A DNA stretch of 64,000 nucleotides. It comes from Arcticibacter tournemirensis (GTDB taxonomy: Bacteria; Bacteroidota; Bacteroidia; Sphingobacteriales; Sphingobacteriaceae). The stretch covers positions 62,001 to 126,000 of the forward strand of contig NZ_VFPL01000001.1 in NCBI RefSeq assembly GCF_006716645.1, written 5' to 3'. Below, piece by piece: positions 53,830 through 61,832 of the stretch. Made by a program: the position numbers and the translations under genes. Position 1 is the stretch's first letter. Each line of letters opens with the position of its first letter. Under the pieces are notes generated by a model. It saw only the letters and a program-made list of their open reading frames with translations, made no database searches and was not told the DNA's origin.

Positions 53830-55087
53830 ACTAAAGAAAGAGATCGCTTACTTTGGCGAACAAGACCTCAATTTCAGGATACTAACACTTACCAACCTCA
53901 TATATAGTATTGTATTACCAGTAATCGATATTTTTGTAGCCGCTTACGTCATGCGGAGTTCAAACGATCCCACAAAAGTTGTAGTGTATCAGCTGACCAT
54001 TTACTCGGGCATTCCCCTAACGTTCTTAATAAACGGATGGCTCCTTAACCGGTTTCCCATAAAGGTACTTTATTCTCTCGGGATGATCCTGAGCGGCGTA
54101 TCCATGGCGATTATGATGTCGCTCAAAACACTTGACATCACCGGTGTTGGCATTGCTGGTATCGTTATGGGCATGTCCTTCGGCTTCTACTGGGCAAATC
54201 GCGATTTCCTGGCACTTTCTACCACGAATGACGAAAACCGCAATTACTATTACGGGCTCGAAACATTCTTTTATACGGTCATTGCCGTTATAATACCTGT
54301 TATGATAGGTTGGTTTATAGAGCTTTCAGCACGCTCAGGAGACGCAAAGATCGCATATAAAGCCGTAACGGGAATCGTTTTCGTTATCACCATTATTGCG
54401 TCTGCGATGTGCTTCAAGGGAAAGTTCAGTAATCCGGTTAACAAAAAATTTCTCTATTTTAAGTTCGATCCATACTGGCATAAGCTACTTTTCCTGGCTT
54501 CATTAAAAGGCCTTGTACAGGGATTTCTGGTTACTGCACCAGCCATGCTGATCATGCTGCTGCTTGGACAGGAGGGGGCGCTGGGGACTGCACAGTCTAT
54601 AGGTGCTATATTTGCCGCTATTCTGATGTACATCATCGGGAGAATAACCAAGCCACACCACCGGGTTTACGTATTTGGCACCGGTTTGTTGCTATTTACC
54701 ATTGCAGCTCTTATCAATGGCATCCTGTTCAATTCTACCGGCGTGATCTTATTCATGTTATTCCTGTTGCTCGCAAAACCTCTGTTAGATCTGGCCTATT
54801 TCCCCATACAGTTCAGCGTCATTGATATCCTTTCGAAAAAGGAAAAACGCAGCGAATTCGCTTACATTTTAAATCATGAAGCTGGATTATATCTCGGACG
54901 GCTTACAGGGGCCGGTACTTTTTTACTGCTAGCTTATTTTTTCTCAAACGAAGTCGCACTTCGCTATGCTATTATTATTGTAGCAGTACTGCAGCTTAGC
55001 TCATTTTGGGTAGCAAAAAGTATTATCCGCGACGGGAAGTCAATAGTAACACCATTAAATACTCAAGTCCAACAACAATATGTATAA
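53813..55087 (+). CDS. Major facilitator superfamily transporter
   Basis: The 424-residue product has about twelve hydrophobic segments and no signal peptide. The ATG at 53813 overlaps the GH130 stop; the ATG at 53819 is an alternative two codons later. Its place next to GH130 suggests import of the mannoside from periplasm to cytoplasm, where the phosphorylase works. This is inference from context; the transported solute is not shown by sequence. It overlaps the next gene by 8 nt. Confidence 0.88.
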   Translation: MIMLNKLKKEIAYFGEQDLNFRILTLTNLIYSIVLPVIDIFVAAYVMRSSNDPTKVVVYQLTIYSGIPLTFLINGWLLNRFPIKVLYSLGMILSGVSMAIMMSLKTLDITGVGIAGIVMGMSFGFYWANRDFLALSTTNDENRNYYYGLETFFYTVIAVIIPVMIGWFIELSARSGDAKIAYKAVTGIVFVITIIASAMCFKGKFSNPVNKKFLYFKFDPYWHKLLFLASLKGLVQGFLVTAPAMLIMLLLGQEGALGTAQSIGAIFAAILMYIIGRITKPHHRVYVFGTGLLLFTIAALINGILFNSTGVILFMLFLLLAKPLLDLAYFPIQFSVIDILSKKEKRSEFAYILNHEAGLYLGRLTGAGTFLLLAYFFSNEVALRYAIIIVAVLQLSSFWVAKSIIRDGKSIVTPLNTQVQQQYV

Positions 55088-56792
55088 CAGAAAGATCATC
55101 TTCACTATACTATACCTGCTCCTTTATATTGGTAGCTACGCACAGATAAAGCAAGTGCAGATCCCCAGAGTCGACAAGATGCCCGATATGCCTCAGCCGC
55201 TTCAGATTATCGACTGGAAAGACATGGCTCTTCGTTTCGATAAAACAGTGTACGATTTCAATGCGACCGGTAAATATTGGCCCCTGGTTTGGATAGATAC
55301 TACCGGTAAGAACTTTAAGCAGCCTGTTGTTGGGATGTTTACTGCGATCGGAGATGTACGACAAGGTTCGGGGATCAACAAGGGTATGTTTCATGAAGCA
55401 TTAGCCAATATGGGTTCTGTACTTGGAGCTACCCTCTCAGGAATCGACAAAAGCAATCAGAATAAAATGAACTACGTCGGGATGCTTAAAAACTATTTCA
55501 ACAGCGGTACCGGCTGGGATATTATGATGAATAATACTGCCCCTGAAGTTGCATTGCTTGGCGGGGGATACGGCCGCGACTGGTGGTACGATGTATATCC
55601 AAATGTACTGTTTTATGCCATCTATGAACGATATCCTTCGGAACCCGACTTCGACAGACTTGCAAAAAGCATTGCAGAGAAGTTCTATAAAGCTGATTCG
55701 ATTTTAAACGGTAATTATAATTATTCCTATTTCGACTACGGAAAAATGAAGCCGATGGTTAATAATATCTGTGCTCAACCTGATGCAGCAGCAGGACATG
55801 CGTGGGTGTTATATTCTGCATATAAAAGATTCGGTGATAAAAGATATTTGCAGGGAGCCATCAGTGCGATGAAGGCTTTGGAAAAGAACCAGGTGAATCC
55901 GACCTATGAATTACTCATGCCATTTGGAGCCTATATGGCCGCTGCCTTAAATGCAGAGCAGGGTACCAGTTTTGATGTTCAGAAAATGCTTAACTGGTCG
56001 TTTGACGGTACAGCAGTGTGCCGTGAAGGCTGGGGCGTGCTGATAGGAAAGTGGAACGGCTACGATATTTCAGGTACCGTAGGCAGTACCGTAGATCATG
56101 GAGGTTATGGATTCCTGATGAATACCTTCGACGCAGCATGGCCGTTACTTCCACTTGTAAGGTACGAGCCCGCCTACGCTAACGCTATCGGAAAATGGAT
56201 GCTCAATGCTGTAAACGCTTCCCGTCTTTTCTATCCGCAATTTATTCCAGCTGAACACCAAACTATTCCCGAACGTGCCGAAGTAACAAAAGGAGTTATC
56301 GCTTACGAAGGTATTGCCAAAGCTTCTACATTCGACACTTTGTATCAGTCGTTGGAAGCCCCGGTAGCACAAGGCGACGGTCCCAAATGGGTACAGGGTA
56401 AAAATCCGGCAGAGTCGCAATTCAGCGTTTATGGCAGCGCCCATGCCGGCATTTTCGGTGGCACCGTCGAGAAGACTGATGTAGAAGGAATTCTAAAACT
56501 CGACCTGCTCGCCACCGACTTCTTTCATCAGAAAGCTTACCCCACCTTCCTTTTTTACAACCCCTACCCGTCAAAAAAAACAATAGCCTTCAAAACAAAC
56601 GAAAACATAGATATATATGATCTGATTACACAAAAGTTCATAGCAAGAAATGTAAAGAAATCTGTATCAATAACGATACCCTCGGCGCAATCTGTAGTGC
56701 TGGTGTCTGTCCCCCCGGGAAAGAAGTCTGTTATAAAAAATAATAAACTGTTAGTGGACGGCGTGGTAGTAGACTACAAAAAGACCAGGTAA
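55080..56792 (+). CDS. Secreted protein of unknown activity in the mannoside locus, possibly an alpha/alpha-toroid enzyme
   Basis: A 570-residue protein with a signal peptide (cleavage near IGSYAQI). The long middle section is helical with conserved-looking aromatic and acidic clusters (GGGYGRDWWYDVYPNVLFYAIY, split around residues 160-182; CAQPDAAAGHAWVLYSAYKRFG). There is a VDHGGYGFLMNT segment and a beta-rich C-terminal part (KTDVEGILKLDLLATDFFHQ, then a Lys/Val-rich end). This layout resembles six-hairpin or alpha/alpha-toroid glycosidases and lyases, but I cannot match a family. It is the last gene of the locus, translationally coupled to the transporter, and the only candidate for a periplasmic or surface glycan-cutting enzyme here. 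Confidence 0.6.
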   Translation: MYNRKIIFTILYLLLYIGSYAQIKQVQIPRVDKMPDMPQPLQIIDWKDMALRFDKTVYDFNATGKYWPLVWIDTTGKNFKQPVVGMFTAIGDVRQGSGINKGMFHEALANMGSVLGATLSGIDKSNQNKMNYVGMLKNYFNSGTGWDIMMNNTAPEVALLGGGYGRDWWYDVYPNVLFYAIYERYPSEPDFDRLAKSIAEKFYKADSILNGNYNYSYFDYGKMKPMVNNICAQPDAAAGHAWVLYSAYKRFGDKRYLQGAISAMKALEKNQVNPTYELLMPFGAYMAAALNAEQGTSFDVQKMLNWSFDGTAVCREGWGVLIGKWNGYDISGTVGSTVDHGGYGFLMNTFDAAWPLLPLVRYEPAYANAIGKWMLNAVNASRLFYPQFIPAEHQTIPERAEVTKGVIAYEGIAKASTFDTLYQSLEAPVAQGDGPKWVQGKNPAESQFSVYGSAHAGIFGGTVEKTDVEGILKLDLLATDFFHQKAYPTFLFYNPYPSKKTIAFKTNENIDIYDLITQKFIARNVKKSVSITIPSAQSVVLVSVPPGKKSVIKNNKLLVDGVVVDYKKTR

Positions 56793-56885
56793 TCATTCGC
56801 GGCGGCTAACATATATTTGCATATCAAATAATTTCAATTAAGTTTGAACAGTATTTGCGCCATGCAGTCAACGAGAGCTCATCTG

Positions 56886-57455
56886 ATGAATTTGAATCTT
56901 AATTTTGATCCTTTCCCCGTACTTCAGACATCACGTCTGACGCTGAGAAAGCCCCTGCTTTCTGACGCAGCGGCTTTATTCAGGCTACGTTCAGATGACT
57001 CGGTACTTCAGTACCTCGACAGACCCAAGATGGCCTCGTTGGATGAAGCCCGAGAGTTTGTTGAAAAGATACACGACAATTTAGACAACAACAATAGTAT
57101 CAATTGGGCCATTACACCCAAAGATACCAATGAACTAATAGGGACTATAGGGTTCTGGAGGATTGAGAAAGAGCATTATAGGGCTGAAATAGGCTATATG
57201 TTATTTCCTGAATATCAACGTAGGGGACTAATGCAGGAGGCACTGTCGGAAGTTATAGCATTTGGCTTTAATACGCTTAATCTTCATTCGGTGGAAGCAA
57301 ATTGCAATCCGGCGAATGTCGCATCTATACTACTGTTAGAGAAAAACAACTTTGTAAAAGAAGCCTATTTCAAAGAGAATTACTACTTTGCCGGTAAATT
57401 TCTCGACAGTGTAATTTTTTCTCTTGTTAATACTAACCCAACAATCATTAAATAA
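56886..57455 (+). CDS. GNAT acetyltransferase, RimJ/RimL type
   Basis: The start is the ATG at 56886 (MNLNLNFDPFPVLQTSRLTL, 189 residues); a TTG at 56844 is the upstream option. The fold follows the GNAT order: LRKPLLSDAAALFRLR, then IGTIGFWRIEKEHYRAEIGYML, then the acetyl-CoA site PEYQRRGLMQEAL and VEANCNPANVASILLLEKNNF. Members acetylate ribosomal proteins or other N-termini. It lies just after the polysaccharide locus but is unlikely to belong to it. Confidence 0.88.
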   Translation: MNLNLNFDPFPVLQTSRLTLRKPLLSDAAALFRLRSDDSVLQYLDRPKMASLDEAREFVEKIHDNLDNNNSINWAITPKDTNELIGTIGFWRIEKEHYRAEIGYMLFPEYQRRGLMQEALSEVIAFGFNTLNLHSVEANCNPANVASILLLEKNNFVKEAYFKENYYFAGKFLDSVIFSLVNTNPTIIK

Positions 57456-57462
57456 AGAAATC

Positions 57463-57912
57463 ATGAAAAAACTCCTTATCACATCCGTAATTCTTCTTAC
57501 ATCATTCAATCTTTCTTTCGCACAGAGCAACGACAGTTATAAGAGCACTCTCAGGAAAATGTTACAGACCGCAGGCACTGAAGCTACTTTTTCAACAATG
57601 GTTAAACAGATGTTTACGATGTTTAAGCAGCAAAAGTCAAATGTGCCTGAATCTGCCTGGATAGAGATCGAAAAAGAATTTTCGCAGACTTCTCTGGACG
57701 ACCTGGTAAACATGTTTGCCCCTATCTACCAGAAACATTTTACTGAAGCCGATTTGCGAAAATTAATTGAATTTTATCAAAGTCCTATCGGTAGAAAGCT
57801 GGCAGAAAAGACGCCGCTTATTACGCAGGAATCGATGCAGGTAGGTCAGGAATGGGGCAAAAAGCTCGGTGAGCAGTTTCATGAAAAGTTAAAAGCCAAG
57901 GGATATAATTAA
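57463..57912 (+). CDS. Secreted DUF2059 protein
   Basis: The start is the ATG at 57463, followed by a signal peptide (KKLLITSVILLTSFNLSFAQ); 149 residues. The DUF2059 domain covers the C-terminal half (MFAPIYQKHFTEADLRKLIEFYQSPIG split around residues 85-115). The function is unknown. It begins 7 nt after the acetyltransferase stop. Confidence 0.88.
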   Translation: MKKLLITSVILLTSFNLSFAQSNDSYKSTLRKMLQTAGTEATFSTMVKQMFTMFKQQKSNVPESAWIEIEKEFSQTSLDDLVNMFAPIYQKHFTEADLRKLIEFYQSPIGRKLAEKTPLITQESMQVGQEWGKKLGEQFHEKLKAKGYN

Positions 57913-57924
57913 CCGTACTTTCGG

Positions 57925-58422
57925 TTAAAAAACCAGGCCCAAATTAAATGTTACTCCCCTAAAGGTTCGTTTGAAGCCTTCATCCTGTACGTTATGAAAA
58001 TCAAAGCCGAGGCCTACCATCAGTTTTTGCTGGCTATTCAACTCAATCTTTGACCCCAATCCCGTGTTCAGATTAAAGCCGGTCGATGATCGGTCTGACA
58101 CTTTTACAGCATAGCCTGGCGTAAAGAAGAAATTCGAACCGGCACCGCTGCCTTTAAAATAGTATCGTAAATCGGCCAGAACGCTGCTAAAGTTAAAAGT
58201 TCTGATTCTGTTATCAAACCATATGTCGTGTGCTATCCCCGCTCCTGCAGTAATATGCTCACCGGCAGCAACGCTTCCTATATACTTTAAGCCAACAATA
58301 CTTCCGTCACCCCCGCCTGAAGAAGCGATATAACTAAACTGGAAAAGATTACTAAACTTCGACTGGGAGAAACAGCAAAAAGAAAGAGATAAAAAAAATA
58401 CTAACAAAAGAGAACTCCGCAT
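57925..58422 (-). CDS. Small outer-membrane beta-barrel protein
   Basis: A 165-residue product with a signal peptide (cleavage near CCFSQ) and about eight amphipathic strands (e.g. ADLRYYFKG, NFFFTPGYAVKVSD), ending in VTFNLGLVF with a terminal Phe as outer-membrane barrels do. No specific family is recognised. Confidence 0.65.
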   Translation of the reverse strand: MRSSLLLVFFLSLSFCCFSQSKFSNLFQFSYIASSGGGDGSIVGLKYIGSVAAGEHITAGAGIAHDIWFDNRIRTFNFSSVLADLRYYFKGSGAGSNFFFTPGYAVKVSDRSSTGFNLNTGLGSKIELNSQQKLMVGLGFDFHNVQDEGFKRTFRGVTFNLGLVF

Positions 58423-58449
58423 ATTTCAAAATTTACAAATGCAAATCTG

Positions 58450-58770
58450 CTATTTATATTCATACGTGCAAAACATTGGTAAATGATTTACGCTCAAGTT
58501 ACATGCTGCTGTTAGCGTCCCTATGGCTACCAGCAGCACGCCGATAATTGAGGAGTAAGCTTTTCCCGGAAGTCCTGTGCTGTAGCTACTATCGCCCAGA
58601 ACAAAGGAAATCTGCCGAATAAACGGCGCAAACTTAACCACAACAAACCCAAAACCCATTAATACGATGCTTGTCCTTATCCAGGCCAGAAAAGTCCGCT
58701 CGTTCGCAAGATGATTATTTACCGACGTCGACTCTTTTTCTATATATTGATCGGTATGTTCTGAGTTCAT
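58450..58770 (-). CDS. DUF202/YidH-type membrane protein
   Basis: A 106-residue protein with the DUF202 signature NHLANERTFLAWIRTSIVLMGFGFVVVKF (split around residues 19-47) and two further hydrophobic segments. The function is unknown; relatives are small inner-membrane proteins. It is 27 nt upstream of the barrel gene on the same strand. Confidence 0.88.
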   Translation of the reverse strand: MNSEHTDQYIEKESTSVNNHLANERTFLAWIRTSIVLMGFGFVVVKFAPFIRQISFVLGDSSYSTGLPGKAYSSIIGVLLVAIGTLTAACNLSVNHLPMFCTYEYK

Positions 58771-58953
58771 TTGATATCTTTTACATTCTTATAAGGTAAC
58801 AGGGAGAATTCTGTTTCACAACATAAACCACTGTAAACAGCATTCAGGAAAGTATGGTTCTATTGTAATCTTATTTACTACAGGTTCACCAAGCTGGTAA
58901 TATTCTTTTTATCCGTACATTTTTTGTTTCTTTGGATATTAATTAGCGTTTTT

Positions 58954-59394
58954 ATGTACGAGATTTTATTTCAGGCCCATTCCGGACTACGTTTTGTTGT
59001 TTTTTTTGCATTGGTAATCGCTGTTATTCTTGCTTTTGCGGGCTGGTTTGGAAACAGGGATTATACCAAGGGGAATAAAAGTCTTAATCTGATCACACTT
59101 ATCTCTACGCACCTGCAAGTTGTGCTCGGCCTTGTTCTTTACTTTTATAGTCCTTTCGTTCAGTTCGGAGGTGCAACAATGAAGGACAGTACACTTCGTT
59201 ACTGGACCGTAGAGCATGTTGCAATGATGTTGATTGCCGCAGTGCTCATCACTATAGGGAATGCCAAATCAAAAAGGGCACTGAACAATGTTGCAAAACA
59301 CCGTTCTATAGCTATATATTTTGGCTTGGCTTTACTTATAATTGTTATAGCGATCGTTCTGGGAGGCCGACCTCTTTTAGGTATCAGTCGTTAA
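58954..59394 (+). CDS. Small four-helix membrane protein
   Basis: The start is the ATG at 58954 (MYEILFQAHSGLRF), giving 146 residues; the open frame begins earlier at a TTG. There are four hydrophobic helices with His residues (HSGLRF, STHLQVVLG, VEHVAMM) at positions that could bind haem, as in cytochrome b561-like proteins. The assignment is tentative. Confidence 0.7.
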   Translation: MYEILFQAHSGLRFVVFFALVIAVILAFAGWFGNRDYTKGNKSLNLITLISTHLQVVLGLVLYFYSPFVQFGGATMKDSTLRYWTVEHVAMMLIAAVLITIGNAKSKRALNNVAKHRSIAIYFGLALLIIVIAIVLGGRPLLGISR

Positions 59395-59406
59395 TATTAC
59401 AAAAAG

Positions 59407-59438
59407 TTTGCTATTTCAATTTGCTTTAACTTCATTTG
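59407..59438 (+). promoter_or_regulatory. Promoter of the trp leader
   Basis: TTTG at 59407-59410 and TTCATTTG at 59431-59438 (one mismatch to TAnnTTTG) are 20 nt apart. The predicted start coincides with the leader-peptide ATG at 59443. Confidence 0.55.
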
Positions 59439-59442
59439 TAAA

Positions 59443-59523
59443 ATGTTAATCATAAAACATACTCAAAACTGGTGGTGGCACGCTATAAGCAGCGCCGGGA
59501 ACAGATATGTTTATACTGAATAG
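59443..59523 (+). CDS. trpL: trp operon leader peptide
   Basis: A 26-codon frame, ATG at 59443 to TAG at 59521, with three consecutive TGG Trp codons at residues 10-12 (59470-59478; peptide core QNWWWHA). It is too short for usual gene finders. Its place between promoter and terminator ahead of trpE, and the Trp run itself, identify it as an attenuator leader: ribosome stalling at the TGG codons reports low charged tRNA-Trp. Confidence 0.85.
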   Translation: MLIIKHTQNWWWHAISSAGNRYVYTE

Positions 59524-59580
59524 TTTTTGCAACCGAAACAGATAATAAATATAACCCGACGCTAAAACGCCGGGTTTTTT
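59477..59580 (+). promoter_or_regulatory. trp attenuator (alternative hairpins)
   Basis: Segment 1 (GG..CGCT, 59477-59484) can pair with segment 2 AGCGCCGGG (59491-59499). Segment 2 can instead pair with segment 3 CCCGACGCT (59555-59563), 8 of 9 bases, as an antiterminator. Segment 3 can pair with segment 4 CGCCGGGTT as the terminator AACCCGACG-CTAAAA-CGCCGGGTT (59553-59576), followed by a run of T to 59580. Pairing 2:3 excludes 3:4. Stalling at the Trp codons frees segment 2 and allows trpE expression. Confidence 0.85.
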
Positions 59581-59623
59581 ATTTCCCGGTAGTCGTAAAC
59601 GAAACAGAAAACAGCTTAATATT

Positions 59624-61054
59624 ATGTATAGATTATATACTTCCTATAAGAAATTGCTTGCGGACACTACGACTCCGGTAAGCATTTATTTACGTCTCCG
59701 CGACGTTTTCCCCAATAGCATCCTGCTTGAAAGTTCAGATTACCACAGCCGCGAGAATAGCATGAGTTATGTTTGCTGTGATCCTATTGCAGGAATAACT
59801 CTTGATAAAAATGCTTTTAGGGCCTATTATCCCGATGGATTATCCAATGAGATAGCAACACAGGAACTCAATCTCCAGGAGCAGGTAACCTATTTTCGCA
59901 ACCAGTTTGAATATGATGACGATAGTTCTTTTAAGTTTATTTCCAATGGACTGTTCGGATATTTCACATACGAAACAATTCAGCACTTTGAAGATATCCG
60001 TTTAAACTCGCCTCTTTCGGAAGAACGGAGCATCCCGATGATGCAGTATCATATCTATCGCTATGTAATTGCGATCGATCATTTTAAGAATGAGCTTTAT
60101 CTATTTGAACACAAAACAGAGAAAGACGGACAGGGAGGACTGGAGAGGCTTCAGTATCTGACTCAGAATAAAGATTTCCCCCAGTATCCTTTCGAAACGA
60201 TAGCTGTAGAAAGCTCGAATCAAACAGACGACGAGTTTATCCAAATAGTAGAGAATATGAAAAAACACATCTACCGGGGAGATGTGTTCCAGATAGTTCC
60301 TTCGAGAGGCTTTTCAAAACCATTTCTTGGCGATGAATTTAATGTTTACCGGGCTCTTCGTTCCATAAACCCCTCGCCCTACCTGTTCTATTTTGATTAT
60401 GGGAACTTTAAGTTATTCGGATCTTCTCCGGAAGCCCAACTTACTATTAAGAACGGGGAGGCAACGATCTACCCTATAGCAGGTACTTTCAGACGTACTG
60501 GAAATGATATACTTGACGCCCAGCTTGCTGAAAAACTTGAGAACGATCCCAAAGAGAGTGCAGAACATGTGATGCTTGTAGACCTGGCCCGCAACGATCT
60601 GAGTCGTCACTGTAATGAAGTGCAGGTAAAGGCGTTCAAGGAAGTGCAGTATTATTCGCATATCATTCACCTGGTTTCTAAAGTAACTGGCAGGCTACAA
60701 TCAGAAGCAGATCCGTTTTATGTAGTAGGCGATACTTTTCCCGCCGGGACCTTAAGCGGTGCACCAAAATATATGGCCATGCAGCTGATAGACCGTTATG
60801 AAAATGCGGGACGTGGCTTCTACAGCGGAGCAATCGGGTATATGGGATTCAACGGCGATTTTAATCATGCGATCATGATCCGCTCATTCATGAGTCGGCA
60901 TAATGTACTTCATTATCAGGCCGGCGCCGGGATAGTGGCTGACTCAGATCCACAGAGTGAACTGACTGAAGTGAACAATAAGATCATGGCCTTACGGAAA
61001 GCTATCGAAATGGCAGAGAGCATAGTTCCTAAAATTCAAAAGATTGAAGAATGA
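59624..61054 (+). CDS. trpE: Anthranilate synthase component I
   Basis: TrpE converts chorismate and ammonia from TrpG to anthranilate. The N-terminal domain carries the Trp feedback motif LLES (residues 34-37, in SILLESSDYHSRENS). The chorismate-binding domain has IVPSRGFSKPF, SPEAQLTIKNGE, IAGTFRRTGND, AEHVMLVDLARND and GTLSGAPKYMAM. The length (476 aa) is typical. The stop overlaps the trpG start in ATGA. Expression is predicted to be set both by attenuation and by feedback. Confidence 0.97.
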   Translation: MYRLYTSYKKLLADTTTPVSIYLRLRDVFPNSILLESSDYHSRENSMSYVCCDPIAGITLDKNAFRAYYPDGLSNEIATQELNLQEQVTYFRNQFEYDDDSSFKFISNGLFGYFTYETIQHFEDIRLNSPLSEERSIPMMQYHIYRYVIAIDHFKNELYLFEHKTEKDGQGGLERLQYLTQNKDFPQYPFETIAVESSNQTDDEFIQIVENMKKHIYRGDVFQIVPSRGFSKPFLGDEFNVYRALRSINPSPYLFYFDYGNFKLFGSSPEAQLTIKNGEATIYPIAGTFRRTGNDILDAQLAEKLENDPKESAEHVMLVDLARNDLSRHCNEVQVKAFKEVQYYSHIIHLVSKVTGRLQSEADPFYVVGDTFPAGTLSGAPKYMAMQLIDRYENAGRGFYSGAIGYMGFNGDFNHAIMIRSFMSRHNVLHYQAGAGIVADSDPQSELTEVNNKIMALRKAIEMAESIVPKIQKIEE

Positions 61055-61620
61055 AGATATTAGTAATAGATAACTACGATTCGTTCACGTTTAACCTTGT
61101 ACACCTGCTCAATGAATGCGGCCATCAGCCCACCGTGTGGAGGAACGATAAGTTTAAGCTGGAGGATGTAGAACAGTTTGACAAGATTGTATTAAGCCCC
61201 GGACCTGGCATCCCCTCGGAAGCCGGTTTACTTCTGGATGTAATTAAGACCTACGCTACGAAAAAGAGTATTTTAGGTGTATGTCTCGGAGTCCAGGCAA
61301 TTGCAGAAGTATTTGGCGGTAGCCTCTATAACTTGTCGTATCCGGTACACGGAAGAGCGACAGATATGCAGGTACTCGATAATCAAGAGCCTCTGTTTAA
61401 TGGGCTGCCTGCAACGTTTAAAATCGGCAGATATCATTCCTGGGCTGTAAATCAGGAAGATCTTCCTGATGACCTCAAAATTACTGCCAAAGACACAGAA
61501 GGCGTGATAATGGCCCTAAGGCATCTAAAATATAATGTGAAGGGAGTGCAGTTTCATCCTGAATCGGTTCTTACTGAATATGGAAAAGCAATGATCCAAA
61601 ACTGGCTGGCCGAGGGTTAA
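61051..61620 (+). CDS. trpG: Anthranilate synthase component II (glutamine amidotransferase)
   Basis: This class I glutaminase subunit supplies ammonia to TrpE. It starts KILVIDNYDSFTFNLVHLL. The oxyanion segment is LSPGPGIPSEAG, the nucleophile is Cys78 in GVCLGVQAI, and His169/Glu171 are in QFHPESVLTEYG. Such subunits may also serve PabB in folate synthesis. It is translationally coupled to trpE by a 4-nt overlap. Confidence 0.96.
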   Translation: MKILVIDNYDSFTFNLVHLLNECGHQPTVWRNDKFKLEDVEQFDKIVLSPGPGIPSEAGLLLDVIKTYATKKSILGVCLGVQAIAEVFGGSLYNLSYPVHGRATDMQVLDNQEPLFNGLPATFKIGRYHSWAVNQEDLPDDLKITAKDTEGVIMALRHLKYNVKGVQFHPESVLTEYGKAMIQNWLAEG

Positions 61621-61638
61621 GTATTGCAGGTCGTACTA

Positions 61639-61804
61639 GAAAGTTAAAGGTGGAAAGTTAAAGGTGGAAAGTTGAAGGCTAAGGGGAGAAAGCAGAAGGT
61701 TAAAAGTGGAAAGTTAAGAGTTAAAAATGGAAAGTATTGCTAACAGTCAATTACCAACTGCTAAAGGCCAATTGCTGATTGCTGAAAGCCAACAGCAATT
61801 GGCC
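61639..61804. repeat. Short repeats and a 12-bp hairpin between trpG and trpC
   Basis: The 212-base gap has GAAAGTTAAAGGTG-like words in two close and several diverged copies (61639-61735). A perfect inverted repeat GGCCAATTGCTG (61766-61777) with its complement (61793-61804) follows around a 15-nt loop. No gene is present. trpD, often found here, is absent. Confidence 0.8.
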
Positions 61805-61832
61805 AATTAACAATAGCTAAAAAAAATTAAGT

